Shown here in pieces: positions 12,401 to 27,534 of a stretch of 64,000 nucleotides of DNA; the first letter of the stretch is position 1, and every line of letters begins with the position of its first letter. The notes beneath the pieces are model-generated. The model saw nothing but the letters and a program-made list of their open reading frames with translations, did no database searches and was not told where the DNA came from. The position numbers and the translations under genes are program-made. Location of the stretch: assembly GCF_051401765.1 (NCBI RefSeq), contig NW_027480601.1:372001-436000 (forward strand). The letters are read 5' to 3'. Source of the stretch: Calliopsis andreniformis. Lineage: Eukaryota > Arthropoda > Insecta > Hymenoptera > Andrenidae.

Positions 12401-14821
12401 TCAATCTTCAATCTTCAATATTCAATCTTCAGTCCTCAATCCTCAATCCTCGATCCTCAAACCTAAATCCTCAATATTCAAACAGCAATACCCAATCCTC
12501 AATCTTCAATCCGCAATCCTCAATCATCAATCCTCAATCCTCAATCCTCAATCCTCAATCCTCAGTCCTCAAACCTCAAACCTGAATCCCCAACCCTGAA
12601 TCCTCAATCTTCAGACCTCAGTCCTCAACAATCAGTTGTCAAATCACAATCCTCAATAGAAGATCATCAATTCACAGTTTTCAATACACAATACTCAATC
12701 TGCAATCTTCAAATCTCTATCCACAAACATCAGTTCTCATCATTCAACCCTCAACACTCAGTCCCCAATCCTCAATCTTCAATCGTCAATCCTCAAACCG
12801 CAATCCTCAATACTCAATCTTCAATCCTCAATTCCCAATCCTCAATCTTCATTCCTCAATCCTCAATCCTCAATTCTCAATCCTCAATCCTACAATCCTC
12901 AACCTTCAATCCTCAATACTCAGTCTTCAATCCTACAATCCTCAACCTTCAATCCTCAATACTCAGTCTTCAATGCTCAATCCTCAATCCTCAATCCTCA
13001 ATGCTCAATCCTCAATTCTCAATGCTCAATCCACAATCCTCAACCTTCAATCCTCAATACTCAGTCTTCAATGCTCAATCCTCAATCCTCAATCCTCAAT
13101 ACTCAATCCTCAACCGTCAATCTTCAATCCTCAATACTCAATCTTCAATCCTCAATCCTCAATCCTCGTTCCTCAATCCTCAATACCCAATCCTCAATCT
13201 TCAACACTCAATCCTCAATCCTCAATTCTCAATCCTCAATCCTCAGTCCTCAGTCCTCTAACCTGAATCCTCAACCCTCAGCCCTCATCATCAATCCTCA
13301 ATCCTCAATCCTCAATCCTCAATTCTCAATCCTCAATCCACAATCCTCAACCTTCAATCCTCAATACTCAGTCTTCAATGCTCAATCCTCAATCCTCAAT
13401 CCTCAATACTCAATCCTCAATCGTCAATCTTCAGTCCTCAATACACAACCTTCAATCCTCATTCTTCAATCCTCAATACCCAATCCTCAATCTTCAATCC
13501 TCAATCCTCAATCCTCAATTCTCAATCCTCAATCCTCAGTCCTCAATCTTCAATCCTCAATACTCAATCTTCTGTAATCAATCCTCAATTCTCAATCCTC
13601 AATACTCAATCCTCAATCGTCAATCCTCAATCCCCAATCCTCAATCTTCAATCCTCAATCCTCAATCCTCAATCCTCAATCCTCAATCCTCAATCTTCAA
13701 TCCTCAATACTCAATCTTCAATCCTCAATCCTCAGTCCTCAATCTTCAAACCTCAATGCTCAATTCTCAATCCTCAATCCTCAGTCCTCAATCCTCAATC
13801 CTCAATCCTCAAACCTGAATCCTCAATCCTCAATACTCAATCTTCAATGCTCAATCCTCAGTCCTCAATCTTCATTCCTCAATGCACAATCCTCAATCCT
13901 CAATACTTAGTCCTCAATCCTCAATCCTCAATCCTCAAACCTCAATCCTCAATCCTCAAACCTGATTCCTCAATCTTCAATCCTCAATACTGAATCCTCA
14001 ATCTTCAATCCTCAATCCTCAATCCTGAATTCTCAATCCTCAAACCTCAATTCACAGACTTCAAACATCAATACTCAACCCTCAGTCCTCGACCTCAATC
14101 GACAACCCTCAATCCTCAATCCTCAATTTTCAATCATTAATAATCAATCTTCAATTCTCAATCCTCGATCCTCAATCCTCAACCCTCAATCCTCAATGTT
14201 CAGTCCTCAATACCGAATCCTCAAACTTCAATCCTCAATCCTCAATCTTCAATCCTCAATCTTAATCACCAATCCTCAATACTCAATCTTCAATCCTCAA
14301 TCCTCAATCCTCAATCCTCAATCCTCAATCTTCAATTCTCAATACTCAATCTTCAATCCTCAATCCTCAATCCTCAATCCTCAGTCCTCAATCTTCAATC
14401 CTCAATACTCAATCTTCTGTAATCAATCCTCAATTCTCAATTCTCAAAACTCAATCCTCAATCGTCAATCCTCAATCCCCAATCCTCAATCTTCTATCCT
14501 CAATCCTCAATCCTCAATCCTCAATACTCAATCTTCAATCCACAATACTCAATCTTCAATCCTCAATCCTCAATCCTCAATCCTCAATCCTCAATCCTCA
14601 ATCCTCAATCTTCAATCCTCAATACTCAGTCTTCAATCCTCAATCCTCAATCCTCAATCCTCAATCCTCATTCGTCAATAATCAATACCCAATCCTCAAT
14701 CTTCAATCCTCAATCCTCAATCCTCAATCCTCAGTCCTCAAACCTCAAACCTGAATCCCCAACCCTGAATCCTCAATCTTCAGACCTCAGTCCTCAACAA
14801 TCAGTTGTCAATTCACAATCC

Positions 14822-16001
14822 TCAATAGAAGATCATCAATTCACAGTTTCCAATACACAATACTGAATCTGCAATCTTCAAATCTCTATCCACAAACATC
14901 AATACTCATCATTCAACCCTCAACACTCAGTCCGCAATCCTCAATCTTCAATACTCAATCCTCAATCCTCAAACCTGATTCCTCAATCTTCAATCCTCAA
15001 TACTCAATCTTCAATCCTCGATCCTCAATCCTCAATCCTGAATTCTCAATCCTCAAACCTCAATTCACAGACTTCAAACATCAATACTCAACCCTCAGTC
15101 CTCGACCTCAATCGACAACCCTCAATCCTCAATCCTCAATTTTCAATCATTAATAATCAATCTTCAATCCTCAATCCTCGATCCTCAATCCTCAACCCTC
15201 AATCCTCAATGTTCAGTCCTCAAGACCGAATCCTCAAACTTCAATCCTCAATCCTCAATCTTCAATCCTCAATCTTAATCACCAATCCTCAATACTCAAT
15301 CTTCAATCCTGAATCCTCAATCCTCAATCCTCAATCCTCAATCTTCAATTCTCAATACTCAATCTTCAATCCTCAATCCTCAATCCTCAATCCTCAGTCC
15401 TCAATCTTCAATCCTCAATACTCAATCTTCTGTAATCAATCCTCAATTCTCAATTCTCAAAACTCAATCCTCAATCGTCAATCCTCAATCCCCAATCCTC
15501 AATCTTCTATCCTCAATCCTCAATCCTCAATCCTCAATACTCAATCTTCAATCCACAATACTCAATCTTCAATCCTCAATCCTCAATCCTCAATCCTCAA
15601 TCCTCAATCCTCAATCCTCAATCTTCAATCCTCAATACTCAGTCTTCAATCCTCAATTCTCAATCCTCAATCCTCAATCCTCAGACCTCAAACAGCAATA
15701 CTCAACCCTCAGTCCTCGTTCTCAATACACAACCATCAATACTCAATCGTCAATCTTCAATCTTCAATATTCAATCTTCAGTCCTCAATCCTCAATCCTC
15801 GATCATCAATCCTAAATCCTCAATATTCAAACAGCAATACCCAATCCTCAGTCTTCAATCCACAATCCTCAATCATCAATCCTCAATCCTCAATCCTCAA
15901 TCCTCAATCCTCAGTCCTCAAACCTCAAACCTGAATCCCCAACCCTGAATCCTCAATCTTCAGACCTCAGTCCTCAACAATCAGTTGTCAATTCACAATC
16001 C
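14822..16001 (+). repeat. 1,180-bp higher-order unit (copy 1 of 3)
   Basis: The interval from the A module at 14822 to the next A module at 16002 holds E (15067) and D (15681). The same 1,180-bp interval occurs at 23665-24844 and 27535-28714 with the same module order. The three differ by scattered substitutions, such as CAAGACCGAATCC at about 15221 and 24064 versus CAATACCGAATCC at about 27934. Confidence 0.85.
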
Positions 16002-16360
16002 TCAATAGAAGATCATCAATTCACAGTTTTCAATACACAATACTCAATCTGCAATCTTCAAATCTCTATCCACAAACATCAGTTCTCATCATTCAACCCT
16101 CAACACTCAGTCCCCAATCCTCAATCTTCAATCCTCAATCCTCAAACCGCAATCCTCAATACTCAATCTTCAATCCTCAATTCCCAATCCTCAATCTTCA
16201 TTCCTCAATCCTCAATCCTCAATTCTCAATCCTCAATCCTACAATCCTCAACCTTCAATCCTCAATACTCAGTCTTCAATCCTACAATCCTCAACCTTCA
16301 ATCCTCAATACTCAGTCTTCAATGCTCAATCCTCAATCCTCAATGCTCAATCCTCAATTC

Positions 16361-19300
16361 TCAATCCTCAATCCACAATCCTCAACCTTCAATCCTCAAT
16401 ACTCAGTCTTCAATGCTCAATCCTCAATCCTCAATCCTCAATACTCAATCCTCAATCCTCAATTCTCAATCCTCAATCCTCAGTCCTCAGACCTCTAACC
16501 TGAATCCTCAACCCTCAGCCCTCATCCTAAATCCTCAATCCTCAATCCTCAATCCTCTATCTTCAATCCTCAATACTCAATCTTCAATCCTCAATCCTCA
16601 GTCCTCAGACCTCAATTCTGAATCCTCAATCCTGAATCCTCATTCTTCAGCCCTCAGTCCTCAACAACCAGTTGTCAATTCACAATCCTCAATAGAAGAT
16701 CATCAATTCACAGTTTTCAATACACAATACTCAATCTGCAATCTTCAAATCTCTATCCACAAACATCAATTATCATCATTCAACCCTCAACACTCAGTCC
16801 GCAATCCTCAATCTTCAATACTCAATCCTCAATTCTCAATCTTCAATCCTCAATACTGAATCTTCAATCCTCAATCCTCAATCCTCAATCCTCAATTCTC
16901 AATCCTCAATCCTCAGTCCTCAATCTTCAATCCTCAATACTCAATCTTCTGTAATCAATCCTCAATTATCAATCCTCAATACTCAATCCTCAATCGTCAA
17001 TCCTCAATCCCCAATCCTCAATCTTCAATCCTCAATCCTCAATCCTCAATCCTCAATCCTCAATCTTCAATCCACAATACTCAATCTTCAATCCTCAATC
17101 CTCAATCCTCAATCCTCAATCCTCAATCCTCAATCCTCAATCTTCAATCCTCAATACTCAGTCTTCAATCCTCAATCCTCAATCCTCAATCCTCAATCCT
17201 CAATCCTCATTCGTCAATAATCAATACCCAATCCTCAATCTTCAATCCTCAATCCTCAATCCTCAATTCTCAATCCTCAATCCTCAATCCTCAGACCTCA
17301 AGCAGCAATACTCAACCCTCAGTCCTCGTCCTCAATACACAACCATCAATACTCAATCGTCAATCTTCAATCTTCAATATTCAATCTTCAGTCCTCAATC
17401 CTCAATCCTCTATCCTCAAACCTAAATCCTCAATATTCAAACAGCAATACCCAATCCTCAATCTTCAATCCGCAATCCTCAATCATCAATCCTCAATCCT
17501 CAATCCTCAATCCTCAATCCTCAGTCCTCAAACCTCAAACCTGAATCCCCAACCCTGAATCCTCAATCTTCAGACCTCTGTCCTCAACAATCAGTTGTCA
17601 AATCACAATCCTCAATAGAAGATCATCAATTCACAGTTTTCAATACACAATACTCAATCTGCAATCTTCAAATCTCTATCCACAAACATCAGTTCTCATC
17701 ATTCAACCCTCAACACTCAGTCCCCAATCCTCAATCTTCAATCCTCAATCCTCAAACCGCAATCCTCAATACTCAATCTTCAATCCTCAATTCCCAATCC
17801 TCAATCTTCATTCCTCAATCCTCAATCCTCAATTCTCAATCCTCAATCCTACAATCCTCAACCTTCAATCCTCAATACTCAGTCTTCAATCCTACAATCC
17901 TCAACCTTCAATCCTCAATACTCAGTCTTCAATGCTCAATCCTCAATCCTCAATCCTCAATGCTCAATCCTCAATTCTCAATGCTCAATCCACAATCCTC
18001 AACCTTCAATCCTCAATACTCAGTCTTCAATGCTCAATCCTCAATCCTCAATCCTCAATACTCAATCCTCAACCGTCAATCTTCAATCCTCAATACTCAA
18101 TCTTCAATCCTCAATCCTCAATCCTCATTCCTCAATCCTCAATACCCAATCCTCAATCTTCAACACTCAATCCTCAATCCTCAATTCTCAATCCTCAATC
18201 CTCAGTCCTCAGTCCTCTAACCTGAATCCTCAACCCTCAGCCCTCATCCTCAATCCTCAATCCTCAATCCTCAATCCTCAATTCTCAATCCTCAATCCAC
18301 AATCCTCAACCTTCAATCCTCAATACTCAGTCTTCAATGCTCAATCCTCAATCCTCAATCCTCAATACTCAATCCTCAATCGTCAATCTTCAGTCCTCAA
18401 TACACAACCTTCAATCCTCATTCTTCAATCCTCAATACCCAATCCTCAATCTTCAATCCTCAATCCTCAATCCTCAATTCTCAATCCTCAATCCTCAGTC
18501 CTCAATCTTCAATCCTCAATACTCAATCTTCTGTAATCAATCCTCAATTCTCAATCCTCAATACTCAATCCTCAATCGTCAATCCTCAATCCCCAATCCT
18601 CAATCTTCAATCCTCAATCCTCAATCCTCAATCCTCAATCCTCAATCCTCAATCTTCAATCCTCAATACTCAATCTTCAATCCTCAATCCTCAGTCCTCA
18701 ATCTTCAAACCTCAATGCTCAATTCTCAATCCTCAATCCTCAGTCCTCAATCCTCAATCCTCAATCCTCAAACCTGAATCCTCAATCCTCAATACTCAAT
18801 CTTCAATGCTCAATCCTCAGTCCTCAATCTTCATTCCTCAATCCTCAATCCACAATCCTCAACCTTCAATCCTCAATACTCAGTCTTCAATGCTCAATCC
18901 TCAATCCTCAATCCTCAATACTCAATCCTCAATCCTCAATTCTCAATCCTCAATCCTCAGTCCTCAGACCTCTAACCTGAATCCTCAACCCTCAGCCCTC
19001 ATCCTAAATCCTCAATCCTCAATCCTCAATCCTCTATCTTCAATCCTCAATACTCAATCTTCAATCCTCAATCCTCAGTCCTCAGACCTCAATTCTGAAT
19101 CCTCAATCCTGAATCCTCATTCTTCAGCCCTCAGTCCTCAACAACCAGTTGTCAATTCACAATCCTCAATAGAAGATCATCAATTCACAGTTTTCAATAC
19201 ACAATACTCAATCTGCAATCTTCAAATCTCTATCCACAAACATCAATTATCATCATTCAACCCTCAACACTCAGTCCGCAATCCTCAATCTTCAATACTC

Positions 19301-20428
19301 AATCCTCAATTCTCAATCTTCAATCCTCAATACTGAATCTTCAATCCTCAATCCTCAATCCTCAATCCTCAATTCTCAATCCTCAATCCTCAGTCCTCAA
19401 TCTTCAATCCTCAATACTCAATCTTCTGTAATCAATCCTCAATTATCAATCCTCAATACTCAATCCTCAATCGTCAATCCTCAATCCCCAATCCTCAATC
19501 TTCAATCCTCAATCCTCAATCCTCAATCCTCAATCCTCAATCTTCAATCCACAATACTCAATCTTCAATACTCAATCCTCAATCCTCAATCCTCAATCCT
19601 CAATCCTCAATCCTCAATCTTCAATCCTCAATACTCAGTCTTCAATCCTCAATCCTCAATCCTCAATCCTCAATCCTCAATCCTCATTCGTCAATAATCA
19701 ATACCCAATCCTCAATCTTCAATCCTCAATCCTCAATCCTCAATTCTCAATCCTCAATCCTCAATCCTCAGACCTCAAGCAGCAATACTCAACCCTCAGT
19801 CCTCGTCCTCAATACACAACCATCAATACTCAATCGTCAATCTTCAATCTTCAATATTCAATCTTCAGTCCTCAATCCTCAATCCTCGATCCTCAAACCT
19901 AAATCCTCAATATTCAAACAGCAATACCCAATCCTCAATCTTCAATCCGCAATCCTCAATCATCAATCCTCAATCCTCAATCCTCAATCCTCAATCCTCA
20001 GTCCTCAAACCTCAAACCTGAATCCCCAACTCTGAATCCTCAATCTTCAGACCTCAGTCCTCAACAATCAGTTGTCAAATCACAATCCTCAATAGAAGAT
20101 CATCAATTCACAGTTTTCAATACACAATACTCAATCTGCAATCTTCAAATCTCTATCCACAAACATCAGTTCTCATCATTCAACCCTCAACACTCAGTCC
20201 CCAATCCTCAATCTTCAATCCTCAATCCTCAAACCGCAATCCTCAATACTCAATCTTCAATCCTCAATTCCCAATCCTCAATCTTCATTCCTCAATCCTC
20301 AATCCTCAATTCTCAATCCTCAATCCTACAATCCTCAACCTTCAATCCTCAATACTCAGTCTTCAATCCTACAATCCTCAACCTTCAATCCTCAATACTC
20401 AGTCTTCAATGCTCAATCCTCAATCCTC
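16361..20428 (+). repeat. 2,477-bp tandem higher-order duplication
   Basis: From about 16361 the sequence repeats at 18838 with an offset of 2,477 bp: A modules 16689/19166 and 17612/20089, D modules 17291/19768. Collinearity ends near 17.95/20.43 kb, where the copies continue into different cycles. Small differences include CCTCTATCC (17410) versus CCTCGATCC (19887). Boundaries are approximate. Confidence 0.8.
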
Positions 20429-23400
20429 AATGCTCAATCCTCAATTCTCAATCCTCAATCCACAATCCTCAACCTTCAATCCCCAATACTCAGTCTTCAA
20501 TGCTCAATCCTCAATCCTCAATCCTCAATACTCAATCCTCAACCGTCAATCTTCAATCCTCAATACTCAATCTTCAATCCTCAATCCTCAATCCTCATTC
20601 CTCAATCCTCAATACCCAATCCTCAATCTTCAACACTCAATTCTCAATCCTCAATCCTCAGTCCTCAATCTTCAATCCTCAATACTCAATCTTCTGTAAT
20701 CAATCCTCAATTCTCAATCCTCAATACTCAATCCTCAATCGTCAATCCTCAATCCCCAATCCTCAATCTTCAATCCTCAATCCTCAATCCTCAATCCTCA
20801 ATCCTCAATCCTCAATCTTCAATCCTCCATACTCAATCTTCAATCCTCAATCCTCAGTCCTCAATCTTCAAACCTCAATGCTCAATTCTCAATTCTCAAT
20901 TCTCAATCCTCAATCCTCAATCCTCAGACCTCAAGCAGCAATACTCAACCCTCAGTCCTCGTCCTCAATACACAACCATCAATACTCAATCGTCAATCTT
21001 CAATCTTCAATATTCAATCTTCAGTCCTCAATCCTCAATCCTCGATCCTCAAACCTAAATCCTCAATATTCAAACAGCAATACCCAATCCTCAATCTTCA
21101 ATCCGCAATCCTCAAACATCAATCCTCAATCCTCAATCCTCAATCCTCAATCCTCAGTCCTCAAACCTCAAACCTGAATCCCCAACCCTGAATCCTCAAT
21201 CTTCAGACCTCAGTCCTCAACAATCAGTTGTCAAATCACAATCCTCAATAGAAGATCATCAATTCACAGTTTTCAATACACAATACTCAATCTGCAATCT
21301 TCAAATCTCTATCCACAAACATCAGTTCTCATCATTCAACCCTCAACACTCAGTCCCCAAGCCTCAATCTTCAATCCTCAATCCTCAAACCGCAATCCTC
21401 AATACTCAATCTTCAATCCTCAATTCCCAATCCTCAATCTTCGTTCCTCAATCCTCAATCCTCAATTCTCAATCCTCAATCCTACAATCCTCAACCTTCA
21501 ATCCTCAATACTCAGTCTTCAATCCTACAATCCTCAACCTTCAATCCTCAATACTCAGTCTTCAATGCTCAATCCTCAATCCTCAATCCTCAATGCTCAA
21601 TCCTCAATTCTCAATGCTCAATCCACAATCCTCAACCTTCAATCCTCAATACTCAGTCTTCAATGCTCAATCCTCAATCCTCAATCCTCAATACTCAATC
21701 CTCAACCGTCAATCTTCAATCCTCAATACTCAATCTTCAATCCTCAATCCTCAATCCTCATTCCTCAATCCTCAATACCGAATCCTCAATCTTCAACACT
21801 CAATCCTCAATCCTCAATTCTCAATCCTCAATCCTCAGTCCTCAGTCCTCTAACCTGAATCCTCAACCCTCAGCCCTCATCCTCAATCCTCAATCCTCAA
21901 TCCTCAATCCTCAATTCTCAATCCTCAATCCACAATCCTCAACCTTCAATCCTCAATACTCAGTCTTCAATGCTTAATCCTCAATCCTCAATCCTCAATA
22001 CTCAATCCTCAATCGTCAATCTTCAGTACTCAATACACAACCTTCAATCCTCATTCTTCAATCCTCAATACCCAATCCTCAATCTTCAATCCTCAATCCT
22101 CAATCCTCAATTCTCAATCCTCAATCCTCAGTCCTCAATCTTCAATCCTCAATACTCAATCTTCTGTAATCAATCCTCAATTCTCAATCCTCAATACTCA
22201 ATCCTCAATCGTCAATCCTCAATCCCCAATCCTCAATCTTCAATCCTCAATCCTCAATCCTCAATCCTCAATCCTCAATCCTCAATCTTCAATCCTCAAT
22301 ACTCAATCTTCAATCCTCAATCCTCAGTCCTCAATCTTCAAACCTCAATGCTCAATTCTCAATCCTCAATCCTCAGTCCTCAATCCTCAATCCTCAATCC
22401 TCAAACCTGAATCCTCAATCCTCAATACTCAATCTTCAATGCTCAATCCTCAGTCCTCAATCTTCATTCCTCAATGCACAATCCTCAATCCTCAATACTT
22501 AGTCCTCAATCCTCAATCCTCAATCCTCAAACCTCAATCCTCAATCCTCAAACCTGATTCCTCAATCTTCAATCCTCAATACCGAATCCTCAATCTTCAA
22601 TCATCAATCCTCAATCCTGAATTCTCAATCCTCAAACCTCAATTCACAGACTTCAAACATCAATACTCAACCCTCAGTCCTCGACCTCAATCGACAACCC
22701 TCAATCCTCAATCCTCAATTTTCAATCATTAATAATCAATCTTCAATCCTCAATCCTCGATCCTCAATCCTCAACCCTCAATCCTCAATGTTCAGTCCTC
22801 AATACCGAATCCTCAAACTTCAATCCTCAATCCTCAATCTTCAATCCTCAATCTTAATCACAAATCCTCAATACTCAATCTTCAATCCTCAATCCTCAAT
22901 CCTCAATCCTCAATCCTCAACCTTCAATTCTCAATACTCAATCTTCAATCCTCAATCCTCAATCCTCAATCCTCAGTCCTCAATCTTCAATCCTCAATAC
23001 TCAATCTTCTGTAATCAATCCTCAATTCTCAATTCTCAAAGCTCAATCCTCAATCGTCAATCCTCAATCCCCAATCCTCAATCTTCTATCCTCAATCCTC
23101 AATCCTCAATCCTCAATACTCAATCTTCAATCCACAATACTCAATCTTCAATCCTCAATCCTCAATCCTCAATCCTCAATCCTCAATCCTCAATCCTCAA
23201 TCTTCAATCCTCAATACTCAGTCTTCAATCCTCAATCCTCAATCCTCAATCCTCAATCCTCATTCGTCAATAATCAATACCCAATCCTCAATCTTCAATC
23301 CTCAATCCTCAATCCTCAATTCTCAATCCTCAATCCTCAATCCTCGGACCTCAAACAGCAATACTCAACCCTCAGTCCTCGTTCTCAATACACAACCATC

Positions 23401-23510
23401 AATACTCAATCGTCAATCTTCAATCTTCAATATTCAATCTTCAGTCCTCAATCCTCAATCCTCGATCATCAATCCTAAATCCTCAATATTCAAACAGCAA
23501 TACCCAATCC
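18890..23510 (+). repeat. Third, shortened copy of the 4.7-kb higher-order unit
   Basis: Collinear with about 4.41-7.07 kb at offset 14,481 and then 14,494, and with about 8.23-10.1 kb at offset 13,331. The difference between the last two offsets is 1,163 bp, exactly one cycle, so the middle cycle is absent here. Modules: A 19166, 20089 and 21245; D 19768, 20934 and 23344; E 22646. A relic TCAATGCTTAATCC at about 21968 is private to this copy. Confidence 0.8.
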
Positions 23511-23664
23511 TCAGTCTTCAATCCGCAATCCTCAATCATCAATCCTCAATCCTCAACCCTCAATCCTCAATCCTCAGTCCTCAAACCTCAAACCTGAAGC
23601 CCCAACCCTGAATCCTCAATCTTCAGACCTCAGTCCTCAACAATCAGTTGTCAATTCACAATCC

Positions 23665-24844
23665 TCAATAGAAGATCATCAATTCACAGTTTCCAATACA
23701 CAATACTGAATCTGCAATCTTCAAATCTCTATCCACAAACATCAATACTCATCATTCAACCCTCAACACTCAGTCCGCAATCCTCAATCTTCAATACTCA
23801 ATCCTCAATCCTCAAACCTGATTCCTCAATCTTCAATCCTCAATACTCAATCTTCAATCCTCGATCCTCAATCCTCAATCCTGAATTCTCAATCCTCAAA
23901 CCTCAATTCACAGACTTCAAACATCAATACTCAACCCTCAGTCCTCGACCTCAATCGACAACCCTCAATCCTCAATCCTCAATTTTCAATCATTAATAAT
24001 CAATCTTCAATCCTCAATCCTCGATCCTCAATCCTCAACCCTCAATCCTCAATGTTCAGTCCTCAAGACCGAATCCTCAAACTTCAATCCTCAATCCTCA
24101 ATCTTCAATCCTCAATCTTAATCACCAATCCTCAATACTCAATCTTCAATCCTGAATCCTCAATCCTCAATCCTCAATCCTCAATCTTCAAATCTCAATA
24201 CTCAATCTTCAATCCTCAATCCTCAATCCTGAATCCTCAGTCCTCAATCTTCAATCCTCAATACTCAATCTTCTGTAATCAATCCTCAATTCTCAATTCT
24301 CAAAACTCAATCCTCAATCGTCAATCCTCAATCCCCAATCCTCAATCTTCTATCCTCAATCCTCAATCCTCAATCCTCAATACTCAATCTTCAATCCACA
24401 ATACTCAATCTTCAATCCTCAATCCTCAATCCTCAATCCTCAATCCTCAATCCTCAATCCTCAATCTTCAATCCTCAATACTCAGTCTTCAATCCTCAAT
24501 TCTCAATCCTCAATCCTCAATCCTCAGACCTCAAACAGCAATACTCAACCCTCAGTCCTCGTTCTCAATACACAACCATCAATACTCAATCGTCAATCTT
24601 CAATCTTCAATATTCAATCTTCAGTCCTCAATCCTCAATCCTCGATCATCAATCCTAAATCCTCAATATTCAAACAGCAATACCCAATCCTCAGTCTTCA
24701 ATCCACAATCCTCAATCATCAATCCTCAATCCTCAATCCTCAATCCTCAATCCTCAGTCCTCAAACCTCAAACCTGAATCCCCAACCCTGAATCCTCAAT
24801 CTTCAGACCTCAGTCCTCAACAATCAGTTGTCAATTCACAATCC
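23665..24844 (+). repeat. 1,180-bp higher-order unit (copy 2 of 3)
   Basis: Offset 8,843 bp from copy 1, sharing its CAAGACCGAATCC variant. Private changes include CTTCAAATCTCAATAC near 24186. Confidence 0.85.
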
Positions 24845-27534
24845 TCAATAGAAGATCATCAATTCACAGTTTCCAATACACAATACTGAATCTGCAATCT
24901 TCAAATCTCTATCCACAAACATCAATACTCATCATTCAACCATCAACACTCAGTCCGCAATCCTCAATCTTCAATACTCAATCCTCAATCCTCAATCCTC
25001 GATCCACAATCTTCAATCCTCAATACTCAATCTTCAATCCTCGATCCTCAATCCTCAATCCTCAATCCTCAATCCTCAATCCTCAATCCTACAATCCTCA
25101 ACCTGCATTCCTCAATACTCAGTCTTCAATCCTACAATCCTCAACCTTCAATCCTCAATACTCAGTCTTCAATCCTCAATCCTCAATCCTCAATCCTCAA
25201 TCGACAATCCTCAATCCTCAATCCTCAAGCCTCAATCCTCAACCCTCAATCCTCAATCCTCAGTCCTCAAACCTCAAACCTGAATCCCCAACCCTGAATC
25301 CTCAATCTTCAGACCTCAGTCCTCAACAATCAGTTGTCAATTCACAATCCTCAATAGAAGATCATCAATTCACAGTTTTCAATACTCAATACTCAAACTG
25401 CAATCATCAAATCTCTATCCACAAACATCAAATCTCATCACTCAACACTCAACACTCAGTCCCCAATCCTCAATCTTCAATCCTCAATCCTCAAACCGCA
25501 ATCCTCAATACTCAATCTTCAATCCTCAATTCCCAATCCTCAGTCTTCATTCCTCAATCCTCAATCCTCAATTCTCAATCCTCAATCCTACAATCCTCAA
25601 CCTTCAATCCTCAATACTCAGTCTTCAATCCTACAATCCTCAACCTTCAATCCTCAATACTCAGTCTTCAATGCTCAATCCTCAATCCTCAATCCTCAAT
25701 CCTCAATCCTCAATTCTCAATCCTCAATCCACAATCCTCAACCTTCAATCCTCAATACTCAGTCTTCAATGCTCAATCCTCAATCGTCAATCCTCAATAC
25801 TCAATCCTCAATCCACAATCCTCAATCCTCAATCGTCAATCTTCAATCCTCAATCCTCAACCCTCAATCGTCAGGCATCAATTCTCTATACTCAATCTTC
25901 AATCCTCTATCCTCAATCCTCATTCCTCAATGCTCATTCTTCAATCCTCAATACCTAATCCTCAATCTTCAATCCTCAATCCTCAATCCTCAACTCTCAA
26001 TCCTCAATCCACAGTCCTCAGTCCTCAAACCTCAATCCTCAACCCTCAGCCCTCATCCTCAATCCTCAATCCTCAATCTTCAATCCTCAATCCTCAACCC
26101 TCAACCCTCAGTAATCAATCCTCAATCCTCAGTCCTCAAACCTCAATCCTGAATCCTGAATCCTGAATCCTCAATCTTCAGACATCAGACCTCAACTGTC
26201 AGACGTCAATCCACAATCCTCGATAGAATATCATCAATTCACAGTTTTCAATACTCAATACTCAATCTGCAATCTTCAGACCTCTATCCCCAAACATCAA
26301 TTCTCATCACTCAACCCTCAACACTCAGTCCCCAATCCTCAATCTTCAATCCTCAATCCTCAATCCGCAATCCTCAATCCTCAATGTTCAATCCACAATA
26401 CTCAATCTTCAATCCTCAATCCTCAATCCTCAATCCTCAATCCTCAATCCTCAATCGTCAATCTTCAATCCTCAATACTCAATCTTCTGTAATCAATCCT
26501 CAATTCTCAATCCTCAATACTCAATCCTCAATCCTCAATCCTCAATCCTCAATCCTCAATCCTCAATCATCAAACCTCAATCTTCAATCCTCAGTCCCAA
26601 ATCCTCAATCTTCATAACTCAATCCTCAATCCTCATTCTTCAATACTCAATACCCAATCCTCAATATTCAATTCTCAATCCTCAATCCTCAATTCTCAAT
26701 CCTCAATCCTCAGTCCTCAATCTTCAATCCTCAATACTCAATCTTCTGTAATCAATCCTCAATTCTCAATCCTCAATACTCAATCCTCAATCGTCAATCC
26801 TCAATCGCCAATCCGCAATCTTCAATCCTCAGTCCCGAATCCTCAATCTTCATTACTCAATCCTCAATCCTCATTCTTCAATACTCAATACCCAATCCTC
26901 AATCTTCAATCCTCAATCCTCAATCCTCAATTCTCAATCCTCAATCCTCAGTCCTCAATCTTCAATCCTCAATACTCAATCTTCTGTAATCAATCCCCAA
27001 TTCTCAATCCTCATTACTCAATCCTCAATCGTCAATCCTCAATCCCCAATCCTCAATCTTCAATCCTCAATCCTCAATCCTCAATCCTCAGCCCTCAATG
27101 CTCACTCCTCATTCTTGAATCCTCAATACCCAATCCTCAATCTTCAATCCTCAATCCTCAATCCTCAATTCTCAATCCTCAATCCTCAATCCTCAATCCT
27201 CAATCCTCAATCCTCAGACCTCAAACAGCAATACTCAACCCTCAGTCCTCGTTCTCAATACACAACCATCAATACTCAATCGTCAATCTTCAATCTTCAA
27301 TATTCAGTCTTCAGTCCTCAATCCTCAATCCTCGATCATCAATCCTAAATCCTCAATATTCAAACAGCAGTACCCAATCCTCAGTCTTCAATCCGCAATC
27401 CTCAATCATCAATCCTCAATCCTCAATCCTCAATCCTCAATCCTCAGTCCTCAAACCTCAAACCTGAATCCCCAACCCTGAATCCTCAATCTTCAGACCT
27501 CAGTCCTCAACAATCAGTTGTCAATTCACAATCC

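Larger units (their letters stand above)
5452..14727 (+). repeat. 4,739-bp tandem higher-order duplication (two near-identical copies)
   Basis: The sequence from about 5452 to 9988 repeats at 10191-14727 at a constant offset of 4,739 bp (677 heptamers), with no indel noticed. I saw three mismatches: 6175 C/10914 T, 8551 C/13290 A and 9417 C/14156 T. The copies diverge at both ends, and the roughly 200 bp between them is a more diverged paralogue of the left flank. Each unit holds three A modules, two D modules (three with the D at 10013) and one E. A very recent duplication or an assembly duplication would both fit. Confidence 0.88.
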
